Below are positions 44,508-56,351 of a stretch of 64,000 bases of DNA, one piece after another (within the stretch, counting starts at the first letter, position 1; each line of letters starts with the position of its first letter). The position numbers and the translations under genes are program-made. This stretch comes from Micrococcales bacterium KH10 (GTDB taxonomy: Bacteria > Actinomycetota > Actinomycetes > Actinomycetales > Cellulomonadaceae): assembly GCA_900188465.1 (NCBI GenBank), contig FZPE01000002.1:124001-188000 (forward strand), in the 5' to 3' direction. The notes below the pieces were generated by a model that saw only the letters and a program-made list of their open reading frames with translations, did no database searches and was not told the DNA's origin.

Positions 44508-46436
44508 ATGAGAAATCAGTCTCACCGCGGCAGAATGACTCGTGTTGGCATTGCAGCCATCACGGCGCTCACGCTTGCTGTCGCACCACTGGCCACCACG
44601 GCATCCGCCGCACCCGGGACCGGCCAGACATCTTCAATATCTGGCGTCGTGAAGAGTGTCGACGGTTCCCTGGCCGCAGGCGTCAGCGTCAACTACGACA
44701 ACATCGTGTGCGGCTCGCTCAGCGACATCGACGGTGCGGGCGAGGACTCAGACACCATCACAACCACCGCTGCTGGAACATTCAGCTTCCCCGCATATGC
44801 AGGTCAGTGCTACGTGTTGGATATTCCCACTGGCATGCTGGACGGAAACGCCGTCACGGAAGGAATAGTCGTCAGAGCAGGCACGACGAACGTCACGCTC
44901 ACCCCAGCCGAAACGATCTCCCTTAACCTGACGGTATCGGGTGCTTCGGCAGGAACACCCGTTGCTCTCATGGCTTACTTCAATATGGTTGGAATACGCG
45001 GCTGGGAACAGATCCATAGCGGCGCGACCGACGCCACTGGCAAGGTCACGCTCGACGCGATCCGCGGTATGCGGTACTCCATTCGAATCGCCCGATCAGA
45101 GGACTACTACACTCAATATGCGGGAACCGGAGCCAAGTCACCGGATCTCAATGGCGGCGCTGGCAACTTCACTGCACCGAAGACAGGGGCTTCGTTCAGC
45201 CAGTCTGTAACACCGCGCAAGTCGAGTCCACTTCAGGTGTCGTTGAGCGGCGTTGAGGCCGGTGCTACCGTATCGGCGATGGGTTTTGAGAGCCTCAGCG
45301 GGTTCGGTTCGGTCAGCGAAACCACCGTCACTGCGAACTCGATCACACTTCGAGGGCTGACACCGGGTAAGAATCTCATCAGTGTCGATGGCGTCAATGG
45401 CGCTGACGATGTTTCCGCAGAACAGCACAATGTCGTCATTGCTGACAACAGCATCGCACCGAAATCGGTTTCATTGAATGCTTCGGTGCGTGGAGACGCT
45501 TTGACGAACACCAGCAATCTCATCCTGACAACATCCGGATCGCTTCAAATAGGCAAGAAACTCACCGCGAGCACTACCCTCACGGGACCGGCGGCGCCAT
45601 TCGCGACGGCACCGGGAACGACTATCAGGTACTACTGGTATGGGGGTCAGAGCCTCTATTCGATGGACGATCTCAGGCTGCTCGCAGAGGGGCCCCAGTT
45701 CACCTTGACGCCAGCCCTGCGCGACTACAACATGCTTCTGACAATCGCGGTGGTCTCAGCGCCAGGTCAACAATCCGGGATGGCCCTGGGCTACGGCTGG
45801 GTGAACCCGGTGCTGCTCACGCTCATGGGCAGCCTTCCGTTCCCGGTTTCGACCGAACTCATCGCGGGTGAATCCCCGTTCCCCCAGACGCTGCCGACTG
45901 TCAGCGGACAAGCACGTATCGGCAGCGTGTTGCGGGCCTCGGCCGGACGCTGGTCACAATCCCCCAGCGGTTTCAAGTACCAGTGGAACCGAGCGGGTAA
46001 GGCGATCCCCGGTGCGACCACCGCGACCTACCGCCCCGGTGCCAACGATGTGGGCCAGCAATTGAGCGTCACGGTGACCCCGGTCAAGGCGGGGCACCTC
46101 GTCCTTCCGATGACGAGCGCGCCGACAGCCAAGGTCGCGAAGGCGGCAGCCAAAGTGACGGCCAAAGCGAAGAAGAAGATCAAAGCCGGCAAACGGGGGA
46201 AAGTGACAGTCAAGGTGAAGGCACCGGGGGTGACGCCCACCGGCAAAGTGACGGTGAAGTTCGGCAAGAAGAAGGTCACCAAGAAGCTGAACAGGAAGGG
46301 CAAGGTGACCATCAAGTCGCCGAAGCTCAAGCGCGGTAAGTACAAAGTTGCCGTCAACTACAAGGGTTCGACGACGGTGAGCAAAGCACGACTCGCCAAG
46401 AAGAAGGCCAAGAAGCTGACTATCACGGTGAGGTAG
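44508..46436 (+). CDS. Secreted multi-domain Ig-like surface protein
   Basis: ATG 44508 follows AAGGGG and gives 642 residues with a signal peptide ending ASAA (about 37). A carboxypeptidase-regulatory-like beta domain comes first (ISGVVKSVDGSLAAGVSVNYD). Further beta-rich segments lead to a PTVSGQARIGSVLRASAGRWSQ / KYQWNRAGKAIPGAT domain, common in actinobacterial cell-surface proteins, at about 460-540. The final ~100 residues form a Lys-rich Ig-like domain (GKVTVKFGKKKVTKKLN). No LPxTG motif or C-terminal helix is seen, so it is released or held by charge. Adhesion or wall binding is inferred. Confidence 0.8.
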   Translation: MRNQSHRGRMTRVGIAAITALTLAVAPLATTASAAPGTGQTSSISGVVKSVDGSLAAGVSVNYDNIVCGSLSDIDGAGEDSDTITTTAAGTFSFPAYAGQCYVLDIPTGMLDGNAVTEGIVVRAGTTNVTLTPAETISLNLTVSGASAGTPVALMAYFNMVGIRGWEQIHSGATDATGKVTLDAIRGMRYSIRIARSEDYYTQYAGTGAKSPDLNGGAGNFTAPKTGASFSQSVTPRKSSPLQVSLSGVEAGATVSAMGFESLSGFGSVSETTVTANSITLRGLTPGKNLISVDGVNGADDVSAEQHNVVIADNSIAPKSVSLNASVRGDALTNTSNLILTTSGSLQIGKKLTASTTLTGPAAPFATAPGTTIRYYWYGGQSLYSMDDLRLLAEGPQFTLTPALRDYNMLLTIAVVSAPGQQSGMALGYGWVNPVLLTLMGSLPFPVSTELIAGESPFPQTLPTVSGQARIGSVLRASAGRWSQSPSGFKYQWNRAGKAIPGATTATYRPGANDVGQQLSVTVTPVKAGHLVLPMTSAPTAKVAKAAAKVTAKAKKKIKAGKRGKVTVKVKAPGVTPTGKVTVKFGKKKVTKKLNRKGKVTIKSPKLKRGKYKVAVNYKGSTTVSKARLAKKKAKKLTITVR

Positions 46437-46497
46437 TCGCGGGTGTCGGCCACGCCGATCTGATCCGCGGCGCGGGTTTGCCCGCAAGTAACCCATT

Positions 46498-46534
46498 CGA
46501 AGGGTCGGATGCCAATGCGGTATCCGACCCTTCG
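46498..46534 (+). terminator. Hairpin terminator after the surface-protein gene
   Basis: CGAAGGGTCGGAT (46498-46510) pairs with ATCCGACCCTTCG (46522-46534), a perfect 13-bp stem, followed by GCTTGCTATCTTT. Confidence 0.8.
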
Positions 46535-46610
46535 GCTTGCTATCTTTAGTGCGCATCGGCACTTTTCGTCGGACATCCGCAACGTCCATGACCACGGGAG
46601 GCAACTGAAG

Positions 46611-47492
46611 ATGGAGCGCGTAGCAACGGGCACTCCCGAGTCCGACACGACAGTGCAGCCGGAAATACCGTCCACGCCATCGCGAGGCAGCCTGCGCCAA
46701 CGAGTCGACCGGTGGGTCGAGAGCACACTCGTGCAGCGATTCGTAGTCGCCGTTATCCTCGCGAACGCAGTGATTCTGGGCCTGGAGACCACTGCGTGGG
46801 GGCACGAGACAGCCGGGACCTGGCTGTCGTGGCTCGACAAAGCGTGCCTGGCTGTCTTTGTGGTCGAGATCACGGCGAAACTGATTGGGAAGGGATTCGG
46901 TTTCTTTAGGTCGGGCTGGAATGTGTTCGACCTGCTTGTAGTCGCGATCGCGCTGGTTCCAAGCACTGGCGGCTTCGCGGTGTTGCGCACGCTGCGCGTG
47001 CTTCGGTTGGTCTCGTTGGTCAAACGCCTGCGATTTGTCGTTGAGGCACTGGTCGGAGCAGTTTCTGGCATCATGTCGATCGGTGCCCTACTGGTACTGA
47101 TCTTCTATGTCGGTTCCGTCATGGCGACGTCGTTGTTCTCAGAGACTTTCCCCGAGTGGTTCGGCAGTATTGCGTCGTCGGCCTACAGCCTGTTCCAGAT
47201 CATGACGCTCGAAAGCTGGTCGATGGGCATTGTCAGGCCGGTGATGGAAGTGCACCCTTGGGCGTGGGCGTTCTTCGTCCCGTTTATCGTTCTGTCGGCG
47301 TTCGCCGTGCTGAACCTGTTCGTGGCCGTCATCGTCGATTCGATGCAGAATCTGCGCGAGAACCCTGAAGCGTGGCCAGATAGGCCAGAGGGCGAAAAAG
47401 AGTCGCAGGACGAGATCGCCGCGCTCCGCGCGCAGGTCAGCAGCTTGCAACGCGACATGTCCGAGACTCTCGCGTTGCTCCGCAAGAAGTAA
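46611..47492 (+). CDS. Bacterial voltage-gated sodium channel (NaChBac/BacNav type)
   Basis: The ATG at 46611 follows GGGAGG and gives 293 residues, the usual BacNav size. S1-S4 voltage sensor lies at about 40-145, with S4 reading VLRTLRVLRLVSLVKRLR (arginines every third position). Pore helices follow at about 150-250. The selectivity filter T199-L-E-S-W-S-M205 is the TLESWS sodium filter of NaChBac. A cytoplasmic neck leads to a C-terminal coiled coil (EIAALRAQVSSLQRDMSETL) that tetramerises such channels. It is monocistronic between a terminator and a large palindrome. Sodium selectivity is predicted from the filter. Confidence 0.93.
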   Translation: MERVATGTPESDTTVQPEIPSTPSRGSLRQRVDRWVESTLVQRFVVAVILANAVILGLETTAWGHETAGTWLSWLDKACLAVFVVEITAKLIGKGFGFFRSGWNVFDLLVVAIALVPSTGGFAVLRTLRVLRLVSLVKRLRFVVEALVGAVSGIMSIGALLVLIFYVGSVMATSLFSETFPEWFGSIASSAYSLFQIMTLESWSMGIVRPVMEVHPWAWAFFVPFIVLSAFAVLNLFVAVIVDSMQNLRENPEAWPDRPEGEKESQDEIAALRAQVSSLQRDMSETLALLRKK

Positions 47493-47556
47493 GGACGAGC
47501 GCTCCCTGACGAGCGCCCGTCACTGCGCACGACGTGAACGCCCCGGCAACGGTTGG

Positions 47557-47616
47557 GGGCACGATAATCGTGTCGGGCACGCCAAATATCGGGTGCCGAA
47601 CACGATTATCGTGCCC
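47557..47616. repeat. Large intergenic palindrome (GATAATCGTGT type)
   Basis: Arms 47557-47580 and 47593-47616 pair over 24 bp with two mismatches around a 12-nt loop GCCAAATATCGG. It sits between the convergent sodium-channel and purA genes and shares its ATCGTGT arm with 4534-4575 and its ATATCG core with other hairpins of the window. Confidence 0.75.
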
Positions 47617-47683
47617 TCTCAAGTCGCGGCGGGGTCGAGCCGTCGAACCGAGCCACATGACCAACGACTGGTGGCGGAGCCGC

Positions 47684-49000
<1,317 letters not shown>

Positions 49001-49260
49001 TCATACGGAATGACGTGACGAGATACGCGACGCCAGGATCAGGCGACAGCAGCCAGACCCCACGACAGTCTACCGACCCCCTGCGACACCGTCCGAAAAC
49101 AGGGCGAATCGAATCGTTTACTTCGTGGATGCGGTCGGTGACTATGCCCGCGCGACTGGGACAAACCACACAATTCTCGTCGAATCATCCGCTGTGTGAA
49201 CAGTCACATCACGGCGGATAAAACGCGCGAGGCCCGCCCACGGGCGATAAAGTCATAAAC

Positions 49261-49623
49261 ATGCTTGAGATTGCCACCTCGCCTACAACTGCGACCCTGG
49301 TGATCTCCGGCGACCTTGATTTATCCAAGCGGGAGCAGTTTCCCGAGGTCACCGCACGGATCGTCGGGCTACGTCGCCCGCTGCTCGTCATCGACATGTG
49401 CCGAGTTTCTTTCATGGACTCCACCGGAGCTGCATTCTTGATTTCATTGGCCGACGCAGGGTTGAAACGCGGTGCGAAAACCCTGTTACGCGGCTGCGCT
49501 GAACGACACCTGTTCGTCCTTGAAGTGTGTGGAGCGCTTGAGATGTTCCGCATCGACGAGGACCACCAATGTCCATCAGTGCCCTCTGAGACCACGCTCA
49601 GCGTCGTACCAGAACGACACTGA
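49261..49623 (+). CDS. STAS-domain anti-sigma factor antagonist
   Basis: This 120-residue SpoIIAA/RsbV-type protein has the strand-loop TLVISGDLDLSKREQFPEV and the phosphorylation loop MCRVSFMDSTGAAFLISL with Ser54. The kinase module of the convergent 49715-52102 protein could phosphorylate this Ser and the PP2C module could remove the phosphate; this is inferred from context. The last ~25 residues are outside the STAS fold. No ribosome site is clear at ATG 49261. Confidence 0.82.
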   Translation: MLEIATSPTTATLVISGDLDLSKREQFPEVTARIVGLRRPLLVIDMCRVSFMDSTGAAFLISLADAGLKRGAKTLLRGCAERHLFVLEVCGALEMFRIDEDHQCPSVPSETTLSVVPERH

Positions 49624-49714
49624 GCAATTTCGCTCGATACGCTCGCTCCTCGCCACTCGACCACCGGGTGACACTTGCGGCACACAACCATTGACGCGCA
49701 CCGGTCGAGACCGA

Positions 49715-52102
49715 TTAGCCGCGCATCCGCGCCCACACCACTTTGCCCTGCGGGGTTGGCTCCCACCCCCATGTGGCCAACCGGTCCACGATGCGCATTC
49801 CGAAACCACCGGACCGATTAGCATGACCTTCAGTCAAAACAGGGGCTGCCGGATTGCCGTCTTCGACCTCGATGCGGAGTCGACCACCCTCGTCCGAAAC
49901 GCGCAACCTCAGGTGTCCCCAACCGTGGATGACCGCATTGGCCACCAACTCCGAAACCACCAGCTCCGCATCAGACAGTTGCGGCATACTCCATTGCGTT
50001 CCGGCCTGAACCACCGCGTGTCGCGCACGCGCGATGGAGGCCGATTCACTCGGCAACGACCATCTTCTGACCCGTGGCGCATTGGCTGCCGCGATCCCGT
50101 CGGCCTCCGGGTCCGGCACCCGCACCACGACCAGTGCCACGTCGTCTTCTTGATCCACGACAAAACTTGTCAACAATTCTTCGCCAATTCCAGCGGCATC
50201 GAGACCGGAAAGTCCCGCAACCAAAGTGGACAGCGCTTCCATTCCCTCCGCGAGTGACCTACTCCGGCGCTCAATAAGTCCATCGGTATAAAGCACGAGC
50301 ACATCGCCGGGTTGGAGCAGCATTCGACTTGAGTGTCGTCGGCTTTTGCCGTATCCCAGTAGCAAGCCACCGTTCTCACGCAGTTGTGTGACCTGTCCGG
50401 TACGTACCAGCAGCGGCGGTAAATGACCGGCACGCGAGTATTCGAGTTCCCAGCCACAATCGGTACCAATCAACGTCCCATAGACGGCGCTCGCCTGCCG
50501 CGGCAGGCGCATTCCCGAAGCAAGTCGGTCGGTACGGGCAAGGACCAGCGCCGGATCGACGAGTTCAAACGCGTACGAGCGGATCACCGAACGCAACTGA
50601 CCCATGGTCGCTGCTGCCTCGATGTCGTGACCGACCACATCGCCGATAACGAAACCCGCCACATTCTCTGCCAGCGGCAGCACGTCGTACCAGTCGCCCC
50701 CCACCTGGGCGTGCCCGGAAGCCGGAGCGTAGAAGCTCCAAACATCCAGCCCCGGGATATCGACTTGTTCCGGAAGCATCGAACGCTGCAATGCCTCGGC
50801 CACGGCATGTTCGCGCCGGTGCAGTTGGTTGTTCTCCAGCACCATCCCAACGCGGCGCGCCACGAGGTCGAGCACCGTCTGACCGCCGTCGACGGCGACG
50901 TCCCAGACATCGGAACGGTTGACTCGTTCCGATAGCCCCAGAATCGTGGTCTCTTCGCCAACCGCAGGCATGGCAGCCGCCAGCACTCCTAACGGCCCCC
51001 TCCGCCCTGGCAGCGGGTACAGCAGAACTGAGCCGAATTGGCGCGAGTGCGCCGCAAGCCGAGCGCTCAGGTCATGGGCAAAGGTCCGTGACATGGTTCG
51101 TGGCAAGTAAGCGCCCTGAATGATGAAGTCCACCGGTTCGGTGATCTTCCCGCTCATAATCGCCGCCACCGGGTCCTGGATCTCCGTGATCTCCGGCCCG
51201 TCGATGACCGTGGTGCCCATGCCCGGCACACGTGAATCGCCCAGAGCGTCAATGCCCAGTTCTTCGCGTACCGCTTGGGTTCGAGTATTGCCACGTCCGG
51301 CACCATCGAAGGACTCCGAATACTGCAGATCGCACTCTGATGGCAGATAGAAGCCAAACCAGCCGCCCATGGCCCCGGCCATCGTGTCGGCGATCTCACG
51401 AAGGACCGCCGGGCGATCCGGATCGACGAGGCAATCCGAGATTCGTGAGATCACTGACAGTGCTTTGCGTGCGTGCTGCTCCGCAATCGCCCGTTCAACG
51501 TTCTTGTCGTGCTCGGCCTGCAAGGTGGTCTGGTCGATCATGTGCAGCCACCACAGTTCACCGCCGCGCACCGTGCGCCCTGCCATCGGCGTCAAAGTGC
51601 CCTGCCAGGTGAACTCGGCCTCCGGTCCGCCTCCTGCGGCGTAGCGAACCGTGACATCGGTGGTGACGGGGCGGCGCTGTGCTAGCGCCTGTTCGCCTTC
51701 CCACACCCCGGTCACGAGGGCACAGTTCTGTGCCAGGTCTGCCAAAGAACAACCGAGGATCTGGTCTGCAGGTCGGCTCGTCATGGCTTCGAATGCGCGG
51801 TTAGCCCAGACCAGCGTTAACCGTCCGATCAAGGGTGGCAACACCGATGGCAGCTCGGGGCTCTGATCTGCAATGGAATCTCGCTGGAACTCCAGCAGCA
51901 GTTCGGGCGTGGGCAGGGCTGCCAGGCCTGCGATGAGTACCTGTTCGAGCCCGTGACGCAACTGGTCCGCAGACAGGTCTGTGGCAGTGCCACTGGGACC
52001 GGTGGTCTCAGTGGCTGCGGTGGCATCGCGCATTTCGCCGTGCTGAGAGGCTGCCGGATTCGTTTGCGTCGAGCCCATCAGATCGTCATGATGCGACGTC
52101 AT
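49715..52102 (-). CDS. PAS-GAF-PP2C(SpoIIE/RsbU)-HATPase(RsbW) stress signalling protein
   Basis: ATG 52102 follows AAGGTG and gives 795 residues. A PAS-like domain (about 55-170: VWANRAFEAMTSRPADQILG) is followed by a GAF-like sensor (about 200-400). The SpoIIE-type PP2C phosphatase (about 430-650) has GGDWYDVLPL, GDVVGHDIEAAATM and VLYTDGLIERRSRS with the metal aspartates. The C-terminal RsbW-type kinase domain (about 675-795) has VVSELVANAVIHG and SGGFGMRIVDRLA. Opposed phosphatase and kinase activities on STAS antagonists are thus on one chain. Two STAS genes flank it, which completes a partner-switching unit. The sigma factor is not in the window. Confidence 0.9.
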   Translation of the reverse strand: MTSHHDDLMGSTQTNPAASQHGEMRDATAATETTGPSGTATDLSADQLRHGLEQVLIAGLAALPTPELLLEFQRDSIADQSPELPSVLPPLIGRLTLVWANRAFEAMTSRPADQILGCSLADLAQNCALVTGVWEGEQALAQRRPVTTDVTVRYAAGGGPEAEFTWQGTLTPMAGRTVRGGELWWLHMIDQTTLQAEHDKNVERAIAEQHARKALSVISRISDCLVDPDRPAVLREIADTMAGAMGGWFGFYLPSECDLQYSESFDGAGRGNTRTQAVREELGIDALGDSRVPGMGTTVIDGPEITEIQDPVAAIMSGKITEPVDFIIQGAYLPRTMSRTFAHDLSARLAAHSRQFGSVLLYPLPGRRGPLGVLAAAMPAVGEETTILGLSERVNRSDVWDVAVDGGQTVLDLVARRVGMVLENNQLHRREHAVAEALQRSMLPEQVDIPGLDVWSFYAPASGHAQVGGDWYDVLPLAENVAGFVIGDVVGHDIEAAATMGQLRSVIRSYAFELVDPALVLARTDRLASGMRLPRQASAVYGTLIGTDCGWELEYSRAGHLPPLLVRTGQVTQLRENGGLLLGYGKSRRHSSRMLLQPGDVLVLYTDGLIERRSRSLAEGMEALSTLVAGLSGLDAAGIGEELLTSFVVDQEDDVALVVVRVPDPEADGIAAANAPRVRRWSLPSESASIARARHAVVQAGTQWSMPQLSDAELVVSELVANAVIHGWGHLRLRVSDEGGRLRIEVEDGNPAAPVLTEGHANRSGGFGMRIVDRLATWGWEPTPQGKVVWARMRG

Positions 52103-52253
52103 ACCGGCCACACCTTTGCGTTCCACATGGTGGCATCGTCTCATGACAGCGTGTGTCTCATCTACGCATTGTTAACAAAGAAATTCACCAAGGCACTTTC
52201 AACTATGCGCTTGATAGTGGATTATTGACTTGAGTGACTTGGAAGGATTTCTC

Positions 52254-52583
52254 ATGCCTAACGCTGCGATCGACACCACATCTGGTTCTGGCGCGCTGCA
52301 TATCATCGTGCAGTCAGACGAGATTCGTGTCGTCCTCACAGGTGAAATTGATGCCAACCTGGCCTCTGAGTTCAGCACAGCCTTGGAGACGATCAACTCC
52401 GAAGCGCTGCCTGTCACCTTCGATACCCGTCATGTGACATTCATGGACTCGTTCGGCGTCGCGTTCGTTTCACAGGTTGCGATGGCGCGACCTGGGCAGA
52501 CCCGGGTCATTCATGTTCCGCCGACGGTGAAGTTCCTCTTCGAGGTCACCAGCACGGCTGACCTGGTCGAGGTCGTCGAATAG
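52254..52583 (+). CDS. STAS-domain anti-sigma factor antagonist, second copy
   Basis: The ATG at 52254 follows GGAAGGA, so the upstream in-frame TTG at 52230 is rejected; this gives 109 residues. STAS fold with IRVVLTGEIDANLASEF and phospho-loop RHVTFMDSFGVAFVSQV (Ser66). It diverges from the PP2C/RsbW gene, sharing a ~150-nt AT-rich promoter region with it, and is a probable substrate of that protein. It is distinct in sequence from the STAS protein at 49261. Confidence 0.85.
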   Translation: MPNAAIDTTSGSGALHIIVQSDEIRVVLTGEIDANLASEFSTALETINSEALPVTFDTRHVTFMDSFGVAFVSQVAMARPGQTRVIHVPPTVKFLFEVTSTADLVEVVE

Positions 52584-52614
52584 TCTGGCACGTTTCGACG
52601 GCGCGCTCACCACT

Positions 52615-52682
52615 ATTGCTGCAGGTTTTCTTCCCTGTTGCAGGAAAACAAACCGTCGACACGAAAGAGAAACTGCGGCAAT
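52615..52682. repeat. Convergent-end palindromic element, family P2 copy 2
   Basis: It reads ATTGCTGCAGGTTTTCTTCC, then CAAACCGTCGACACG, ending AAACTGCGGCAAT. It has the same length and nesting as 39326-39393. It lies between the convergent STAS and fba genes. In this copy the inner left arm has changed (TTGCAGG for TCGACGG), so the inner pairing is weaker. Confidence 0.78.
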
Positions 52683-52760
52683 AGGCGGCGGGGCCTCTAA
52701 CCCAAAAGCGGGGCCAGCCGGTTTCCCGACTGACCCCACCGTTGAGCGAGTGACGCTAGA

Positions 52761-53780
<1,020 letters not shown>

Positions 53781-54066
53781 CAGTGGCGCTCCTGTAGAGA
53801 TTGATGATCAAGGGATCATCTCTTATTGTCGCAGATTCTTTGACCGGCTGAGGTGGGCCGTTCGGCCCCGGTTATCTCGCCTCTCGACGTTGGGTGGGTG
53901 TTCTGGGTGTTGCGCATTAGTTCTGCGCTGACCGAGCCTGCCGGAGATCACGCCCCACCAGGATGAAGGACGAGCGCTCCCTCGCGCTCCTCAAAGCCGC
54001 ACCCGCCGTCGCCCCAATCGTGAACCGTCGCTATTTTCGTGACATTGCCTAGTACACGAGCACGGT

Positions 54067-54705
54067 TTAGGAATTTCGCGACGGTCCATTGGAAGTGGCG
54101 GCGCGTGAGCGCCAGTGGTACATGGCGATCGCAGCGGCGGCTCCCGCATTGATCGATCGTGTCGATCCGAATTGCGAGATATGCCGGATCGTCGATGACA
54201 CAGCGCGAGCCTCATCACTTAAACCGGCAGATTCCTCACCGAAAACGAACAGCGCACGAGCAGGCGGCTGCCAGTCCTCTATCGCTTCGGATCCAGGAAC
54301 ATTGTCGATTCCCACCATGGCGAGGGAGCGCTCGTCGGCGAAAGACACCAACGAGGCCACGTCGTCGTGATGGTGCACATGGAGATAACGGTCCGTGACC
54401 ATCGCCCCGCGCTTGTTCCAGCGACGGCGTCCGACGATGTGCACCCGGCGCACGCCCATGGCGTTCGCGGTGCGAACCACCGAGCCGATGTTGAAGTCAT
54501 GGCCCCAGTTCTCAATCGCGATCTGCAACTCCGCGCCGTCCGTGGCGGCGACCGCCGCAGCGCGCGCGTCCAACTCGTCCCTGATCGCCTCAACCGTCCA
54601 GAACCGGAACTCGTCAACGACGTTACGCTCGTCCCCGCCTGCCAATAGTTCAGGATCAAACCGCGGGTCAAGCGAATCAGGAGCGTCGGTTACGTCGTCA
54701 TGCAC
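54067..54705 (-). CDS. SpoU/TrmH-family RNA 2'-O-methyltransferase
   Basis: This 212-residue SPOUT methylase has IENWGHDFNIGSVVRTANAMGV (motif 1 with Asn and Arg), ALFVFGEESAGLSDEA (motif 2) and ISQFGSTRSINAGAAAAIAMY (motif 3; SLNVS-type replaced by SINAG). GTG 54705 is the most upstream start compatible with the frame. RNA target (tRNA or rRNA) cannot be read from sequence. The N-terminal ~35 residues are an acidic extension. Confidence 0.85.
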   Translation of the reverse strand: MHDDVTDAPDSLDPRFDPELLAGGDERNVVDEFRFWTVEAIRDELDARAAAVAATDGAELQIAIENWGHDFNIGSVVRTANAMGVRRVHIVGRRRWNKRGAMVTDRYLHVHHHDDVASLVSFADERSLAMVGIDNVPGSEAIEDWQPPARALFVFGEESAGLSDEARAVSSTIRHISQFGSTRSINAGAAAAIAMYHWRSRAATSNGPSRNS

Positions 54706-54788
54706 ATGCCCATGGTGCCATGTTCGCGCGTCAGAGTTGCGGGCGCATTGCCCAGGACCTTCACCAAATATTCAACTGACTTTCAGCG

Positions 54789-55571
54789 ATGGTCGGATTC
54801 ACCGCCTACGCTGGAACAGTGAACTTTGCTCTGCTGTCAGGCGTCAGTCCTGAGATGGTTGCTCTCGGGCCGGACTGGCTTGACGCACAGAACCTCATCG
54901 AATCCTTCGGATCGTATGCGCTGATCGGCATCGTGCTGATCGTGTTCATCGAGACCGGCCTGCTGTTCCCCTTCCTACCGGGTGATTCGCTGCTTTTCAC
55001 CGCGGGAATGCTGGTTGCGCAGTCCTATTTGGACTTCGATCTGTGGCTGCTATGCGTGCTGCTAGTCGCTGCCGCATTTGCCGGCGACCAAGTTGCCTAC
55101 TTCATCGGCAAGAAAGTCGGCCCGAAGCTGTTCAACAAACCGGATTCCCGGTTCTTCAAACGCGAACACATCGACAAGACTCACGCCTACTTCGAAAAGT
55201 ACGGCGGTCGCACCATCATCCTGGCGCGATTCGTGCCCTTCGTACGCACCTACGCCCCGGTTGCCGCAGGTACCGCGCAGATGCACTATCGCTGGTTCGT
55301 CGCCTATAACGCCGTCGGGGCTGTGCTCTGGGGGGCGGGTGTGACCATTCTCGGCTACTTCCTGGGGCAGATGACCTGGGTCGCCGAGAACATCGAACTC
55401 GTCCTTGTGATCATCGTTCTCATCTCGCTGATGCCCATGTTCATCGAGGGATTCCAGCGCTACCGTGAGAATAGGGCAGCGAAAGCCGCTACTGCCGCTG
55501 AGGCAAACGACTCCCCTGCCGCACAGGCAGACCCGACTGACCAAAGGATCACCAGTGACTCGTCAGATTGA
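54789..55571 (+). CDS. DedA-family membrane protein
   Basis: The protein has up to 260 residues (GTG 54819 is an alternative start giving 250). DedA/SNARE-associated family, with FIETGLLFPFLPGDSLLFTAG, GDQVAYFIGKKVG, RFFKREHI, FEKYGGRTIILARFVPFVRTYAPVAAGTAQM and five or six membrane segments. The acidic and arginine residues of the family (E, G-D, R-F-x-P-x-x-R) are intact. Family members act as lipid scramblase-like or proton-coupled membrane proteins. The tail is Ala/Asp-rich. The next gene overlaps it by 17 nt. Confidence 0.88.
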   Translation: MVGFTAYAGTVNFALLSGVSPEMVALGPDWLDAQNLIESFGSYALIGIVLIVFIETGLLFPFLPGDSLLFTAGMLVAQSYLDFDLWLLCVLLVAAAFAGDQVAYFIGKKVGPKLFNKPDSRFFKREHIDKTHAYFEKYGGRTIILARFVPFVRTYAPVAAGTAQMHYRWFVAYNAVGAVLWGAGVTILGYFLGQMTWVAENIELVLVIIVLISLMPMFIEGFQRYRENRAAKAATAAEANDSPAAQADPTDQRITSDSSD

Positions 55572-56328
55572 ATCGTGGCTCACCGACATGGACGGCGTGC
55601 TCGTCCACGAGAACAACGCACTACCGGGCGCCGCAGACTTCATCAATCAACTGCGCGAAAAAGACCGCCCGTTCTTGGTGTTGACCAATAACTCGATCTT
55701 CACTCCGCGCGATCTATCGGCACGGTTGGCGGCTTCCGGTATCGACGTGCCCGAGGAATTCATCTGGACCTCGGCATTGGCCACCGCAAGTTTCCTGGCT
55801 GATCAGTCGCCGCGCGGCAGCGCCTACGTGATCGGCGAGGCAGGCCTGACCACCGCACTGTACGAGGCGGGTTACGTCATGACCGAGAGCCGCCCGGACT
55901 TCGTGGTGCTCGGCGAGACTCGCACCTATTCCTTCGAGGCGATCACCAAGGCGATTCGCGCCATCCAAAATGGCGCGCGATTCATCGCCACCAACCCGGA
56001 TGTCACTGGTCCGAGCCCCGAAGGACCGCTGCCCGCCACCGGCGCAGTCGCAGCGATGATCACGGCGGCCACCGGACGCAAGCCGTACTTCGTCGGCAAG
56101 CCGAACCCGATGATGTTCCGCTCCGCACTCAATCGGATCGACGCGCACTCGGAGTCGACCGCCATGATTGGCGACCGGATGGACACCGACGTGGTCGCCG
56201 GAATCGAGGCGGGGCTGCAGACCTTCTTGGTGCTGACCGGATCCACCAAGGAATCCGATCTGGTGAAGTACCCGTTCAGGCCGTCACAGGTCTACCCGTC
56301 GATTGAATCGCTGATCGAACTCGTCTAG
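55555..56328 (+). CDS. HAD-IIA family phosphatase (NagD-like)
   Basis: GTG 55555 follows AAAGGA by 6 nt and gives 257 residues overlapping the DedA gene. HAD motifs: DMDGVLVHEN (nucleophile Asp), LTNNS (motif II), KPNPMMF (motif III Lys) and IGDRMDTDVVAGIEAG (motif IV). The IIA cap lies between. The typical substrates are sugar phosphates or nucleotides (NagD, PNPase, glycerol-phosphate types), not decidable here. Confidence 0.9.
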   Translation: MTRQIESWLTDMDGVLVHENNALPGAADFINQLREKDRPFLVLTNNSIFTPRDLSARLAASGIDVPEEFIWTSALATASFLADQSPRGSAYVIGEAGLTTALYEAGYVMTESRPDFVVLGETRTYSFEAITKAIRAIQNGARFIATNPDVTGPSPEGPLPATGAVAAMITAATGRKPYFVGKPNPMMFRSALNRIDAHSESTAMIGDRMDTDVVAGIEAGLQTFLVLTGSTKESDLVKYPFRPSQVYPSIESLIELV

Positions 56329-56351
56329 GCGGGGTGGTACTGGCGCGTTGA

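Noticed and set aside
53781-54066. Possible small RNA or attenuator upstream of fba
   Set aside because: Only short GC hairpins (for example GAGCGC/GCGCTC at 53972-53989) are visible, which are better explained as terminators of flanking genes.
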